64,000 bases of DNA from Pseudomonas citri (lineage in GTDB: Bacteria > Pseudomonadota > Gammaproteobacteria > Pseudomonadales > Pseudomonadaceae), in contig NZ_JAODAB010000004.1 of the NCBI RefSeq assembly GCF_025336485.1, positions 124,001 through 188,000 on the forward strand. Reading direction: 5' to 3'. Positions 9,463-18,538 of the stretch are shown here, piece after piece; within the stretch, counting starts at the first letter, position 1, and the number at the start of each line of letters is the position of its first letter. Made by a program: the position numbers and the translations under genes. A model generated the notes under the pieces. The model saw only the letters and a list, made by a program, of their open reading frames with translations. It had not been told where the DNA came from and did no database searches.

Positions 9463-10352
9463 TCATCCAGGTAAGCACCAACGCAGACCCAAAGCTGCTG
9501 GGTGGCGTATTACGCTCTCCACCTCAAGCAGCCAGATCCGTTCAGCCCCTTAAAAGAACTCAACTTGAGGTGCGCCGAGGAATACCTCGGCACGTCCGCT
9601 GAGCTGCAGTAGGTCGCCTGAGTTAAAGTCGATGAACAGCAAACCGGCACGCGGATTGAGCAGCAGGTTGCCCAAGGTATTGAAAAACCGGTTACCGGCA
9701 AAGTCTGGAATCGTCAGGCGACTGCCATCAATGCGCACGAAACCGGTCTCGCCACCCCGGCGAGAAACATCCACCGGGCGTCAGCCATCGACACCCACGT
9801 AGCTGGCGACAAAGAAGGTATCCGCCTCGGTGATTATCGCTCTGGCCGCATCATCCAATCCATCGAGATGCTGGACGATACGCATCGAAGGATCCGCCAA
9901 CGGCACCGAATGAAATTGCCGTAATTGAATGTATTTTGGGCAGTTGCCGAAAGACTGCCCCACCGATACGCCGAAGCCGCTCGCCGTCATGACCCCAACC
10001 CGGCCATTGATTCGGTTGCGCCGCCGGGTGTGCAGCTCGATACCCAACAGGCCGATGGCTGCCCCGGGATGCAACTGAGCAGGATCATCGGCAGCCGGCA
10101 GACAATCCAACAGCAACAGCGAAGGTGCGGGAGAATGAGCGAAGCCCACGGCCTTTCAAGAATACTGGCCCACGGGTTGCCATCGGCATCCACTGCACCG
10201 TACAACATGAAGGGGAGCTGCTGATAGAACTGGCGATGCTGGTCCGGCATTTCGCTGCGTATCGCCCTGCGGCCGTACGCTTCCATCTGCTCGATAACCC
10301 CTAGATGGCCTTGCAATTGTTTCTCGCCGGCATGCCAAGGTGAGTGCTCCAT
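9463..10352 (-). pseudogene. Pyridoxamine-phosphate-oxidase-like flavoprotein, copy A, inactivated
   Basis: Reconstructed product of about 295 residues of the FMN-binding split-barrel family. It starts MEHSPWHAGEKQ and contains LPFMLYGAVDADGNPWASIL, DVSRRGGETGFVR and FFNTLGNLLLNPRAGLLF. Lesions: a 1-nt deletion near 10150 (relative to copy B), an in-frame TGA at 9781-9783, and an in-frame TAA at 9550-9552 before GAERIWLLEVESV. The core 9661-10250 is nearly identical to copy B at 52549-53150, and both share the TGA. It sits directly downstream of the GST gene, probably once in one operon with it. Confidence 0.75.
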
Positions 10353-10414
10353 AATGCATCTCCATGCACCTGCGCGCACAATGTGAACGGCCCAACAGGG
10401 TTGGACCGTGAGCA

Positions 10415-11041
10415 TCAAGCGGTAGTCTGCAAACCAGCGATAGTGCGTGGCATGCCGACAAATCCTGGCAAGGCTTCCACTCGCGCCAACCAGGCCCGAA
10501 CGTTGGCGTAATCATCCAAGGACACGTTGCCTTCGGGCGCATGAGAGGTGTAGGTGTAAATGGCAACATCGGCGATGGTGGGTTCGGTGCCGGCGAGATA
10601 AGCAGTCTCGGCCAACTCCTGATCAAGCACCTTGAGCAATGCATGAGAGCGGCCAATCACCTCTTCCGCGTTAAAAGGTGCGCCAAACAAAGTGATCAAC
10701 CTGGCTATGCCAGGGCCAGAGGCCAGTTGACCGGCCGCAACCGACAACCAGCGCTGAACCTTGGCGGCCCCGACTGGGTCGGTGGGCAGCCAGCGGCCGT
10801 TACCGTATTTTTTTGCCAAGTACACCAGAATGGCATTCGAATCCGCCAGGATCACACCCTGATCGTCCAGCACTGGAATCTGGCCAAAGGCGTTGAGGGC
10901 CAGAAAGTCCGGCTGCTTATGCGCACCATTGACCAGATCGACAAAGATAAGCTCAGTCGGCAGTTTCAGCAGCGATAGCATCAACTCCACGCGATGTGCG
11001 TGGCCAGAACGGGGGAAATTATAGAGTTTGATCGTATGCAT
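10415..11041 (-). CDS. Glutathione S-transferase family protein, copy A
   Basis: A 208-aa GST. The thioredoxin-fold N-terminal domain (residues 1-80) has [18 protein letters not shown] and the glutathione-contacting pair FGQIPVLDD and [10 protein letters not shown]; the helical C-terminal domain follows with [15 protein letters not shown]. The start at 11041 is preceded by GGAGTC. It is still open, unlike its neighbours in copy A, and is about 88% identical to the copy at 53297-53923. Such GSTs conjugate or isomerise electrophiles; no substrate can be assigned. The dead LysR gene upstream was probably its regulator. Confidence 0.85.
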   Translation of the reverse strand: MHTIKLYNFPRSGHAHRVELMLSLLKLPTELIFVDLVNGAHKQPDFLALNAFGQIPVLDDQGVILADSNAILVYLAKKYGNGRWLPTDPVGAAKVQRWLSVAAGQLASGPGIARLITLFGAPFNAEEVIGRSHALLKVLDQELAETAYLAGTEPTIADVAIYTYTSHAPEGNVSLDDYANVRAWLARVEALPGFVGMPRTIAGLQTTA

Positions 11042-11146
11042 AGTGACTCCACTGGATGATCGCGCCGCTCCATAGTGAGCAACGCCGAGCGGAAGCCATT
11101 TTCCATCTACCACCAAAACAACAGAATAGCCAAAAAAAGCAAACCA

Positions 11147-12072
11147 CTATTTCACTGCGCGTAAAAGTTTATCGGGCATCAGAACAGGGTTTTCGCGTAG
11201 CGCCTTCATGACAAAATCCACAAAGCTACGAACCCGCGCGGGGACCTTGCCACCGGCCCGGTAAATGACATGGACGGGCAAGGGAGCAACTTCGAAATCT
11301 GCCAGTACAATCTCCAGCTCACCGGCGGCAACCTTACTCGCCACCTGGTAACACAGAGCACGAGTCAGTCCCAACCCCAAGCAAGCAGCTGTGATAGCGC
11401 CTGATTGCCGTGACTACCAGACAGGGTTCTGGACGAATACTGAACGACTCTCCGCCCTCCAGAAAGGACCAACTTCTTTGCTGACCTATGGCAGAAGTGG
11501 CGACAATGGGTAGCCCGATGAGATCGGTTGGATGCAGAGGCCTGCCGTGGACAGCCAGGAAGGCTGGAGACCGGAAAATCACCAGCCGCACTTCGCCAAC
11601 TCGAATTCCATGCCGGCTGCTGTCAGGTAACTCACCGATGCGCACGGCCACATCAATGTCTTCCTCCAGCATGCTCACGACCCGGTCAACCAACACAGTG
11701 TTGATGCTGACTTCCGGGAAGTGATTAAGGTAATCCACCATGATCGGCGTGACGAACAACTGACCGAACAGCACCGGAGCTGTGATCGTCAATTGCCCCC
11801 CGCAGTTGGGTATGACTTTCGGCCGCCGATTCTTCGGCGTCCTGTACGTCGGCGAGAATTCTCCGGCAGTCTTCCAGATAACGCTGACCGGCCTCATTCA
11901 AATTAACGGTACGGGTAGTACGCGTCAGCAACTGAGTACCGATACGCGCCTCCAGTGCCGCCACTGCCCGGCTGACACTGGCTGCCGACATCCCCAAACG
12001 CCGCGCTGCCGCAGAGAAGCCTTGCGCCTGGGAAACAGTGACGAATATTTGCATTTCCTTAAATCGGTCCAC
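11147..12072 (-). pseudogene. LysR-family regulator, copy A, two frameshifts
   Basis: Three consecutive frames make up one LysR protein. The helix-turn-helix N-terminus (MDRFKEMQIFVTVSQAQGFS) is at 11800-12072, the effector-binding middle at about 11400-11800, and the C-terminus ends PDKLLRAVK. Frameshifts lie at a CCCCCC tract near 11800 and near 11400 (2 nt fewer than copy B). The intact homologue is at 54051-54953. Loss is presumably recent, because the codons on both sides remain clean. Confidence 0.85.
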
Positions 12073-12217
12073 GAATCAACTCCTACTGGACGGGTATATC
12101 CCGCATGTAGCAATCAGGCGCGGTGATCTCACTGTTCCAGAAATTCGAATTATTGCGAGATGAGCTATCGGCTTAGACATCCATCGACGCTGTATGAGCT
12201 ACCAATCAGCGTCGGGG

Positions 12218-13858
12218 TCACAGTCGAAACTGGGCAACCCTTTGATTAAAGGAAACAGCCAATCTGGAAAGCTCCTGACTCGACACATTGCTCCGTTCAG
12301 CACCAGCAGTAGATTCAGCGGATGCATTTTGGATATTGATCAGATTGCGATCCACCTCCCGAGCGACCTGAGTTTGCTCCTCGGAAGCAGTTGCAATCAA
12401 AATGTTGCGGTCGTTGATTTCTCGCACACTATCCGCGATGTTCTCAAGCATATGCCCAGCCCCCTGAACCAGATCCTGGGTGTTAGCGGCCAACCCCTGA
12501 CTCTTGGCCATTGCAAGCACGGACTGATCAGCGCTGGTACGCACAGCATCGATCATACTTTCGATTTCTCCTGTGGATACTTGGGTGCGGTGTGCGAGAG
12601 CTCGAACCTCGTCGGCAACCACGGCAAAACCTCGACCCTGTTCACCAGCCCGAGCGGCCTCAATGGCGGCATTCAAAGCCAAGAGATTCGTCTGCTCGGC
12701 AATAGAGCGAATGACATCCAGAACCTTACCGATGTCACGGGTATTCTTCGCAAGCGTCTCGACCTGAACAGCCGATGCATCTAATTCCTCCGTCATGCTG
12801 TTGATCGCAATGATCGCACTCTGGGCTTGAGCACGCCCTTTCTGCGCCTCCTCGCTAGCGACCTGAGACGCACGGGAGGTAGAGACCGCATTACTGGCAA
12901 CCTCCTCGACTGCAGCGGTCATCTGGGTAACAGCCGTAGCAACCAAGTTGATTTCATCACTTTGCCGGGCAAGGCCGCGACGACTCTCATCGGTTACCGC
13001 ACTCAGTTCCTCTGCGGCAGAAGCGAGGTGGCCGGAGGCACCCGCAATGTGCTGAATAGTTCCTTTGAGACTGCTCTGCATGGCAGCCAAGGCGCCCAAT
13101 AATTGGCCCGCCTCATCGCGACGAGTGGCTAGGATTGTTTCCGTCAGATCCCCATTGGCGATCCGCTTTGCACTAGAGACGGCAAGAGCAATTGGACGAG
13201 AAATGATGCGAGTGATAAACATGCCTAGGGCAAGAGCCGCAAAAAAAGCAATGACGATCCCGGAGTAAAGCAAGAAACTAGCGGTTGCTGCATCCTCTTG
13301 CGCGGCGATGGAACCTTCACCAATTTGCCTATGAATGGAACCGGTCATAGTACCGAAACCAGCCAAAATTCGCTCATAGCCAGGCAAGGCCTCATTGAGC
13401 ATAATTGCTCGCGTAGCTTCGAGATCACCACGCTCAATCTGAAGCAGCACGCGATCCACACTACCCTGATATGCAGCCCACTCCTTCTCCCCCTGCTCAA
13501 TTGCCTTACGCTCGTCCTCTGCAACGGCGGTCTTTTGGTATACGGCAAATGCCTGTTCAGCTTCAGTTCGAGTATGCTTCAACCGATCTAGAATGAAATT
13601 CTTGTCAGCAGCGGGAGCATTAGTTGCCAACAACAGCAACATAAGATAAAGGTCACGATTCTGACTAATCGTGGCGGAGCGAGACTCAGCAATCTTCACC
13701 ACGGAAACCATACTATGGGAAAAAACGTGCTCAAGACTTGCCGACAACCGAGTTATTCCACGATTGCCAAGCAACCCGACCATAAGAGTTATCAGGGCAC
13801 ACAGAAAAAATGCGACCAATAACTTGGTTGCAAGCTTGGCATTGAGAAACCATGACAT
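12218..13858 (-). CDS. Methyl-accepting chemotaxis protein, four-helix-bundle sensor
   Basis: A 546-aa chemoreceptor. Membrane segments are near 11-30 and 190-212, enclosing a periplasmic domain of about 160 residues, the size of a Tar-like four-helix-bundle sensor. HAMP follows (RIISRPIALAVSSAKRIANGD), then the signalling domain with tip [20 protein letters not shown] near 387-406. The start at 13858 has AAGGAAA 9 nt upstream. It is monocistronic, and no adjacent che genes are present. The ligand is unknown; its position beside aromatic and amide catabolic genes suggests taxis to a related compound, which is inference. Confidence 0.9.
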   Translation of the reverse strand: MSWFLNAKLATKLLVAFFLCALITLMVGLLGNRGITRLSASLEHVFSHSMVSVVKIAESRSATISQNRDLYLMLLLLATNAPAADKNFILDRLKHTRTEAEQAFAVYQKTAVAEDERKAIEQGEKEWAAYQGSVDRVLLQIERGDLEATRAIMLNEALPGYERILAGFGTMTGSIHRQIGEGSIAAQEDAATASFLLYSGIVIAFFAALALGMFITRIISRPIALAVSSAKRIANGDLTETILATRRDEAGQLLGALAAMQSSLKGTIQHIAGASGHLASAAEELSAVTDESRRGLARQSDEINLVATAVTQMTAAVEEVASNAVSTSRASQVASEEAQKGRAQAQSAIIAINSMTEELDASAVQVETLAKNTRDIGKVLDVIRSIAEQTNLLALNAAIEAARAGEQGRGFAVVADEVRALAHRTQVSTGEIESMIDAVRTSADQSVLAMAKSQGLAANTQDLVQGAGHMLENIADSVREINDRNILIATASEEQTQVAREVDRNLINIQNASAESTAGAERSNVSSQELSRLAVSFNQRVAQFRL

Positions 13859-14630
13859 GGGCTATTTCCTTATTCAGGTAACACGCAAATGAGCAATAAC
13901 AAAAACAGCGACACTCAAAGCGCGAAAAAAAATTCGAAATCTCATAAAATCAGAGCAGCGCAAAACACACAAATGCAATATTCAAGCCCTAGCAAGCCAA
14001 AACTTCAGGGCAAAGTTATATCTTGCCAAAATATCGAGCGAGTGCCGAGCACAGACTTTAAGCGCTTCGAATGAGGAAGCCAGATTAAATGACGACAGAC
14101 AAGACTTTTTTCGACCAGGAGCAACGCTCTTTTTATACCCTACTCATTATTATTTTTCCTCGTAAAAGCTCACAAATCGACTTGAATTAATCTGCCTCGC
14201 ACGCCACCCTCAAACTCAATCATCAAAGTGATCCTAAAACACAAACAGACAACCGCGATATCCATTTTCAGCACATCTCCAAAAACTCACTTCCGAGACG
14301 CACCAATTCAGAGCAACGCCTGCCATGAAGACGCATAATGGTGCCTTCCGAGTACAAAGCAGGTCTTTGCCCCTTCCACCCAGCTCTCAAGCACCCTCTT
14401 CGGGCTTCGCCATGTCATCAAGGACAGCGGCATCCAGCACCACCTCCCGATTTAGCCTGAACCTCCGAAACTTGACGCCCCCTCTACCCTCTTTTGCCAG
14501 ACTGGCCTATCGACCCCGATCGAACCTCCCACCCGTCAACCTATCCATTTTCGGCACAATTTCAGAGAGGTATCAGGGAGAGGAATAGAACTTGCTCTTT
14601 CAATCAGCGATCATCCAATGGTGCCGTAAA
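13859..14630. other. AT-rich intergenic region without a supported gene
   Basis: About 770 bp between divergent chemoreceptor and AraC genes. An open frame at 14325-14588 has a Ser/Pro/Leu-rich composition, no family features and no good ribosome site, so I do not call it. The promoters of both genes should lie here; I see no convincing operator. Confidence 0.6.
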
Positions 14631-15596
14631 ATGAACAACAACACCCTGGCCCAGCCGGCGAAAGCACAACTACCTTACCTGAGCCGCATACAGACCCACG
14701 ATCCTGACGAGCACGCTCATCGCTTGAGTGGCTGGCGCCTTAGCTACGATCAGTTAAGCCATGGTCGCTTCGAAGGTGAACTCGACGAGTTTCGTTCGGA
14801 CAAGATTCAGATGGTCCGCGACCGCTCTAATCAGGCCATGAAGAAGAAAGGCGCGGCGGCAGAAGGTACGATTGCCTTCTGCGTTCCCCTGAAGAGACAC
14901 GATAATGTGTACTGCTCAGGACATCAGATCAGCGAGCCCTATGTAATGGTGGCGCATAGCGACAACATGCCCGAGCTCAAGGTCCCCGAAATTGTCGACA
15001 TCCTTCTGGTCGCGATCGATCAGGGCTCGCTACAACACACACTTGAGTGCCAGGGTAGCAATTTCCGAATTACCGATTTTCCCAAGTGTTACCCAACTGG
15101 CGGTACGCCGGCTTGGCATGAGCTGAAATGGTTGATCACTGAACTGGCAGGCGCCTCACCAGGCGGCGATGAACTTCAGCAGAAAACCATTCGCAGCGAC
15201 ATCAGCGACACAGTCATCATGCACCTGATCGACCTGATCACCAGCGATGAGACACTCTCACTCAAGCCGACAGCGCGCAAGCATACAGTCGATCGAGCCT
15301 GCGAATACGCCATGAGCCACCTGAACGAACCCTTCTCGATCCTTGATCTGTGCAACAGCATCGGTGCAAGCCGACGAAAGCTACAGTATTGCTTCCAGAA
15401 CGCCCTAGGCATCAATGCCGTCGCTTATCTTCGAGCTTTACGCCTCAATTCAGTGCGGCGCGAACTTCGAGAAAGCAACACGACACAGGCAATACAAGCG
15501 GTAGCAGAGCGCTGGGGCTTCTGGCATATGGGTCGCTTCTCCGCCGATTATCACTCCATGTTCGGCGAACGACCATCGAAAACCTTGGGCCGTTAA
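14631..15596 (+). CDS. AraC-family transcriptional regulator of the amidase locus
   Basis: A 321-aa regulator paralogous to the one at 5523-6533. The N-terminal sensor region is followed by two helix-turn-helix motifs in the last ~110 residues (LCNSIGASRRKLQYCFQNAL and AERWGFWHMGRFSADYHSMF). I chose the ATG at 14631; an in-frame TTG at 14592 would add 13 residues, and neither has a strong ribosome site. It is co-directional with the outer-membrane protein and amidase genes and probably controls them. Its C-terminal part was copied in the tandem duplication downstream (18300-18455). Confidence 0.85.
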   Translation: MNNNTLAQPAKAQLPYLSRIQTHDPDEHAHRLSGWRLSYDQLSHGRFEGELDEFRSDKIQMVRDRSNQAMKKKGAAAEGTIAFCVPLKRHDNVYCSGHQISEPYVMVAHSDNMPELKVPEIVDILLVAIDQGSLQHTLECQGSNFRITDFPKCYPTGGTPAWHELKWLITELAGASPGGDELQQKTIRSDISDTVIMHLIDLITSDETLSLKPTARKHTVDRACEYAMSHLNEPFSILDLCNSIGASRRKLQYCFQNALGINAVAYLRALRLNSVRRELRESNTTQAIQAVAERWGFWHMGRFSADYHSMFGERPSKTLGR

Positions 15597-15677
15597 TCTG
15601 TGCTGAAATCGGATATATAAAAAAACAGACGCACCACATCATGTCTCTTCTTCGTCAATTCGAATGAGGATTCTCCC

Positions 15678-16610
15678 TTGAACAACAAAAACAATAGCTG
15701 CGGAAAACACGTCATGGCACTCACACTCAGCCTGCTGGGTGCCTGGACGTCAGCAGAGGCCACCGAGAACGGTGTCCCAACCACGACCTTCGGTGTTTAT
15801 GATTTTGGGGCAGGCATGGCCCCGCCGCCTACTGAGAACGGAACGCTAAGCCTACGCACCGGCTTCTATTCCTCTAGGATCGTGAAGGACAACCAAGGCA
15901 ATCACTCCGACAATGATGTCGACCTTGATCTGTTGAGCATCGCAGCTTCCTACATACGGATGACAGAACATACCCTGTTTGGTGCCAATTACGGCTTTGG
16001 TATAGTTTTACCCTTCTTCAAAATAGATGCCGAACTCAAGGTTCAAACGCCTGCCGGGCCCATGAAACTTGAAGCCGATCCGTTTCGCATGGCGGATGCG
16101 TTTTTCATTCCAGTGATACTTCAATGGAATGTATCACCCAACTTTTTCGTCAATAGCTATTTTGGTGTCACTGCACCCACGGGTGATTACGACAAGAAAC
16201 GTCTGGCGTCGCCGGGCACTAACCACTGGGTCTATTCACCTGGTCTGAGCGCTACCTATATCACCGACAGTGGCTTCGAGGTTTCATCGAATTTTCAGGT
16301 GGACTTCAGCAGCCGAAACCAAGCCACTGATTATAAAAATGGCGTCGAATATCGCCACGAATTTGCGGTCGGACAACACATGGGCCCCTGGACGGTCGGT
16401 CTGGGAGGATTCTACTACCGTCAAATTAGTGACGATAACGCTCCGAATCTGACAAGCGGAAACCGCGCAGCAGTCTCGGCCTTAGGCCCTGCGGTGGCCT
16501 TCTTTAAACCTGGGCTACCCCCTGTCTCAGCGCACATTTATAAAGAGTTCGATGCACGAAACCGTTCGGAAGGCTATACCTTCGCCGTGCGCGTCTCGCA
16601 AAGCTTCTAA
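15678..16610 (+). CDS. Outer-membrane protein, phenol MetA-pathway type, copy 1
   Basis: A 310-aa protein with signal peptide (cleavage near TSAEA) and a beta-strand-rich body ending in Phe (VSQSF), as expected for an outer-membrane barrel. It resembles the Phenol_MetA_deg/transporter family found beside aromatic catabolic genes, giving a likely role in substrate passage. I chose TTG at 15678: GAGG lies upstream, and starting at the ATG at 15714 would remove the charged first part of the signal peptide (NNKNNSCGKHV). Copy 2 keeps the same upstream codons with CTG at the same position, which supports this unusual start. Confidence 0.8.
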   Translation: MNNKNNSCGKHVMALTLSLLGAWTSAEATENGVPTTTFGVYDFGAGMAPPPTENGTLSLRTGFYSSRIVKDNQGNHSDNDVDLDLLSIAASYIRMTEHTLFGANYGFGIVLPFFKIDAELKVQTPAGPMKLEADPFRMADAFFIPVILQWNVSPNFFVNSYFGVTAPTGDYDKKRLASPGTNHWVYSPGLSATYITDSGFEVSSNFQVDFSSRNQATDYKNGVEYRHEFAVGQHMGPWTVGLGGFYYRQISDDNAPNLTSGNRAAVSALGPAVAFFKPGLPPVSAHIYKEFDARNRSEGYTFAVRVSQSF

Positions 16611-16631
16611 CACTAAAAGGTCGCCCTTATC

Positions 16632-16761
16632 TTCAAGCTCCAACGGCAAACGGTAAACGCTTGACCGCAACAGCAGCGCGTTATCGTGTCACTTGAAACG
16701 AATCGACAATCAGTGGCGACTGCACTTGGATGTAATTAGCCGCGACAGCATAAATGGTTAA
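16632..16761 (+). pseudogene. Remnant of the SnoaL/DUF4440 gene in unit 1
   Basis: Reads GKRLTATAARYRVT, then after a 1-nt deletion RIDNQWRLHLDVISRD and a stop. This aligns with GQRVTAVAGRYLVTWKRLNG and VWRLHRDVVSRD in the intact gene at 19596-19997. Only the last third remains. It lies exactly where the intact gene sits in unit 2. Confidence 0.75.
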
Positions 16762-16820
16762 TACAGCGAGTAATTCGCTCATACGCATAAGCAATCTTTT
16801 TGATAGAGAGTACGCCCCGA

Positions 16821-18275
16821 ATGAAAAACACATCAGCCGGCAACACTAATACACCTCTTTCATCCAACGAACCTTGGGCCTGGAGCGCCGTAGACCTGGC
16901 CAAAGCAATCAGAACACGGAAAATCTCTTCCCGTGAGGCAGTGCAAAGCTGCTTGGCTCGTATTGATGCGATCAACCCGCAGATAAACGCTTTTACTGAA
17001 GTCAACCACGAGGATGCGCTGGCTTCGGCAGATGCCGCCGACCGCACCCTGGCCGCAGGAGAACCACTCGGCCCACTGCACGGCGTTCCCTTGTCAACCA
17101 AGGTCAACATCGATCAGCGTGGCCGCGCAACAACCAACGGGGTGACCTTGTTCGCCAACAATATAGCCAGTGAAGACTCCCCGTCGGTGGCTCGTGTGCG
17201 CCAGGCCGGTGCGATACTGACCGCCCGCAGTAATGTGCCAGCATTCTCGATGCGATGGTTCTCCAGTAACCTGCTGCATGGTGTCACCCTCAACCCTTGG
17301 AACAAGGACTACACACCTGGCGGTTCGAGCGGCGGTGCCGCCGCGGCGGTGGCAACCGGCATGATGCCACTGGCCATTGGCAATGATATTGGTGGCTCGA
17401 TTCGTCATCCTTCACATTGTTGCGGTGTGACGGGTATTCGCCCAACCGTAGGACGCATACCTCGCCGATTCGGCCCAACTAACATGGATCAGCCGCTCTG
17501 CGTACAAGCCATGGCCACGGATGGGCCAATCGCTCGCAGTGTTGGCGATCTGCGCCTGGCACTCTCCGTCATGAGCGGTTTCGATCCCCGCGACCCTCTA
17601 TCCTTACCGCTGCCTTATACCCTCGAGTCAGCCGTACGGCCTATCCGTGTTGGCGTGTTGCGCAATACAGGTACACGCCCTACGGCGGCAGTCGAAGCAG
17701 CGCTCAAGGACGCTGAACGCTATCTAGCCGATGCAGGTTACAGAGTAGAACCGGTCGAGCTGCCCATTCTGGAAGAAGCGTACCGCCTCTGGTATCTGCT
17801 GGCCTTGCGGGAGTTGCAAGAAATCACCCCGCTGGTCGAACAATCAGGCGACCAAGGGGCTCTGCAGTCCATGCAATACACCTGCGAGATCGCTAAAGAC
17901 TGGTGGGGTGCCGAGCCGAGCCTGACTGATTTCATGCACGGTTACGCGCGCCGCGGCACCCTGATTGCGCAGTTGCAAGCGTTTTTAGAGACCTATCCAA
18001 TTCTGCTGTTGCCGGTCAGTGCAGAGCAGGCGTTCCCACAGGACCTCGACATCGCAAATATTAACGGCATGCGCCGGGCAATCGAGGCCAACTGGTCGAT
18101 GATGGCGATTGCGAACTTGGGATTTCCGGCGATGTCGGTACCGGTCGGCGTTGCAGGAGGTCTGCCCTGCGGTGTGCAACTGCTAGGTCGGCGCTTCCGT
18201 GATGAAGATCTGCTGGATGCTGCCGAAGTCATCGAAGCTCGCGCGGGCTATTTAACCCCCATCAACCCTCGCTAA
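16821..18275 (+). CDS. Amidase signature family hydrolase, copy 1
   Basis: A 484-aa amidase. The Lys/cis-Ser/Ser triad is visible: K94 in LSTKVN, S169 in TPGGSSGG and nucleophile S193 in GNDIGGSIRHP. The glycine/serine-rich signature region and the C-terminal GLPCGVQLLGRRFRDEDLL motif are typical. It hydrolyses an amide to acid plus ammonia; the substrate is unknown. The start at 16821 is the first ATG; TTG at 16800 is an alternative. It is probably co-transcribed with the outer-membrane protein before it. Copy 2 is about three-quarters identical, so the pair may differ in substrate. Confidence 0.88.
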   Translation: MKNTSAGNTNTPLSSNEPWAWSAVDLAKAIRTRKISSREAVQSCLARIDAINPQINAFTEVNHEDALASADAADRTLAAGEPLGPLHGVPLSTKVNIDQRGRATTNGVTLFANNIASEDSPSVARVRQAGAILTARSNVPAFSMRWFSSNLLHGVTLNPWNKDYTPGGSSGGAAAAVATGMMPLAIGNDIGGSIRHPSHCCGVTGIRPTVGRIPRRFGPTNMDQPLCVQAMATDGPIARSVGDLRLALSVMSGFDPRDPLSLPLPYTLESAVRPIRVGVLRNTGTRPTAAVEAALKDAERYLADAGYRVEPVELPILEEAYRLWYLLALRELQEITPLVEQSGDQGALQSMQYTCEIAKDWWGAEPSLTDFMHGYARRGTLIAQLQAFLETYPILLLPVSAEQAFPQDLDIANINGMRRAIEANWSMMAIANLGFPAMSVPVGVAGGLPCGVQLLGRRFRDEDLLDAAEVIEARAGYLTPINPR

Positions 18276-18299
18276 ATATATAGGAGCTCAGATACATCA

Positions 18300-18455
18300 G
18301 CTATTGACTGGCGCATCTGAGCGACTATTCGTGCGGAACCTAATGAGCAAGGAATACAAACGATTGTCGAGCACTGGGGTTTCTGGCGCATAGGGCGTTT
18401 GTCTGTCGATTACCGCTCCATGCTCGGCGAACGCCCATCGCACTTGGCATACTGA
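18300..18455 (+). pseudogene. Remnant: C-terminal helix-turn-helix of the AraC regulator
   Basis: Reads IQTIVEHWGFWRIGRLSVDY then RSMLGERPSHLAY and a stop. It aligns with AIQAVAERWGFWHMGRFSAD and HSMFGERPSKTLGR at the end of the intact regulator. About 45 codons remain. It defines the left edge of tandem unit 2. Confidence 0.8.
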
Positions 18456-18538
18456 ATTTGTGCTGAAATCGGATATAAGAAAAAAAATACGCATCACATT
18501 ATGTCCTCTCTTCACCATCCCGGAATGAGGACATCACC

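Larger units (their letters stand above)
9466..12075. repeat. Copy A of a ~2.6-kb repeated block (PPO-like, GST, LysR)
   Basis: Same gene order and orientation as 52350-54960. Identity is uneven: about 98-99% over ~600 bp in the flavoprotein gene, with one difference in the first ~430 bp, but roughly 85-88% in GST and LysR. Homology extends left into the SnoaL fragment. The two copies are direct repeats about 43 kb apart. Confidence 0.8.
15480..18290 (+). repeat. Tandem unit 1 (AraC 3' end, porin-like, DUF4440 remnant, amidase)
   Basis: This unit and 18300-21466 have the same order: AraC C-terminus, outer-membrane protein, SnoaL/DUF4440, amidase. Even the spacer after the AraC stop is alike (TGTGCTGAAATCGGATATA in both). 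Unit 1 kept the AraC gene and lost DUF4440; unit 2 kept DUF4440 and lost AraC. The proteins differ by roughly 15-25%, so the duplication is not recent. Confidence 0.85.

Noticed and set aside
9781..9783. In-frame TGA as selenocysteine
   Set aside because: No SECIS-like hairpin is apparent just after it, the position is not a catalytic Cys in the family, and other lesions show that the gene is dead in copy A.
14325..14588. 87-aa open frame before the AraC regulator
   Set aside because: Ser/Pro/Leu-rich composition, no ribosome site, no family features; likely chance coding in a promoter region.
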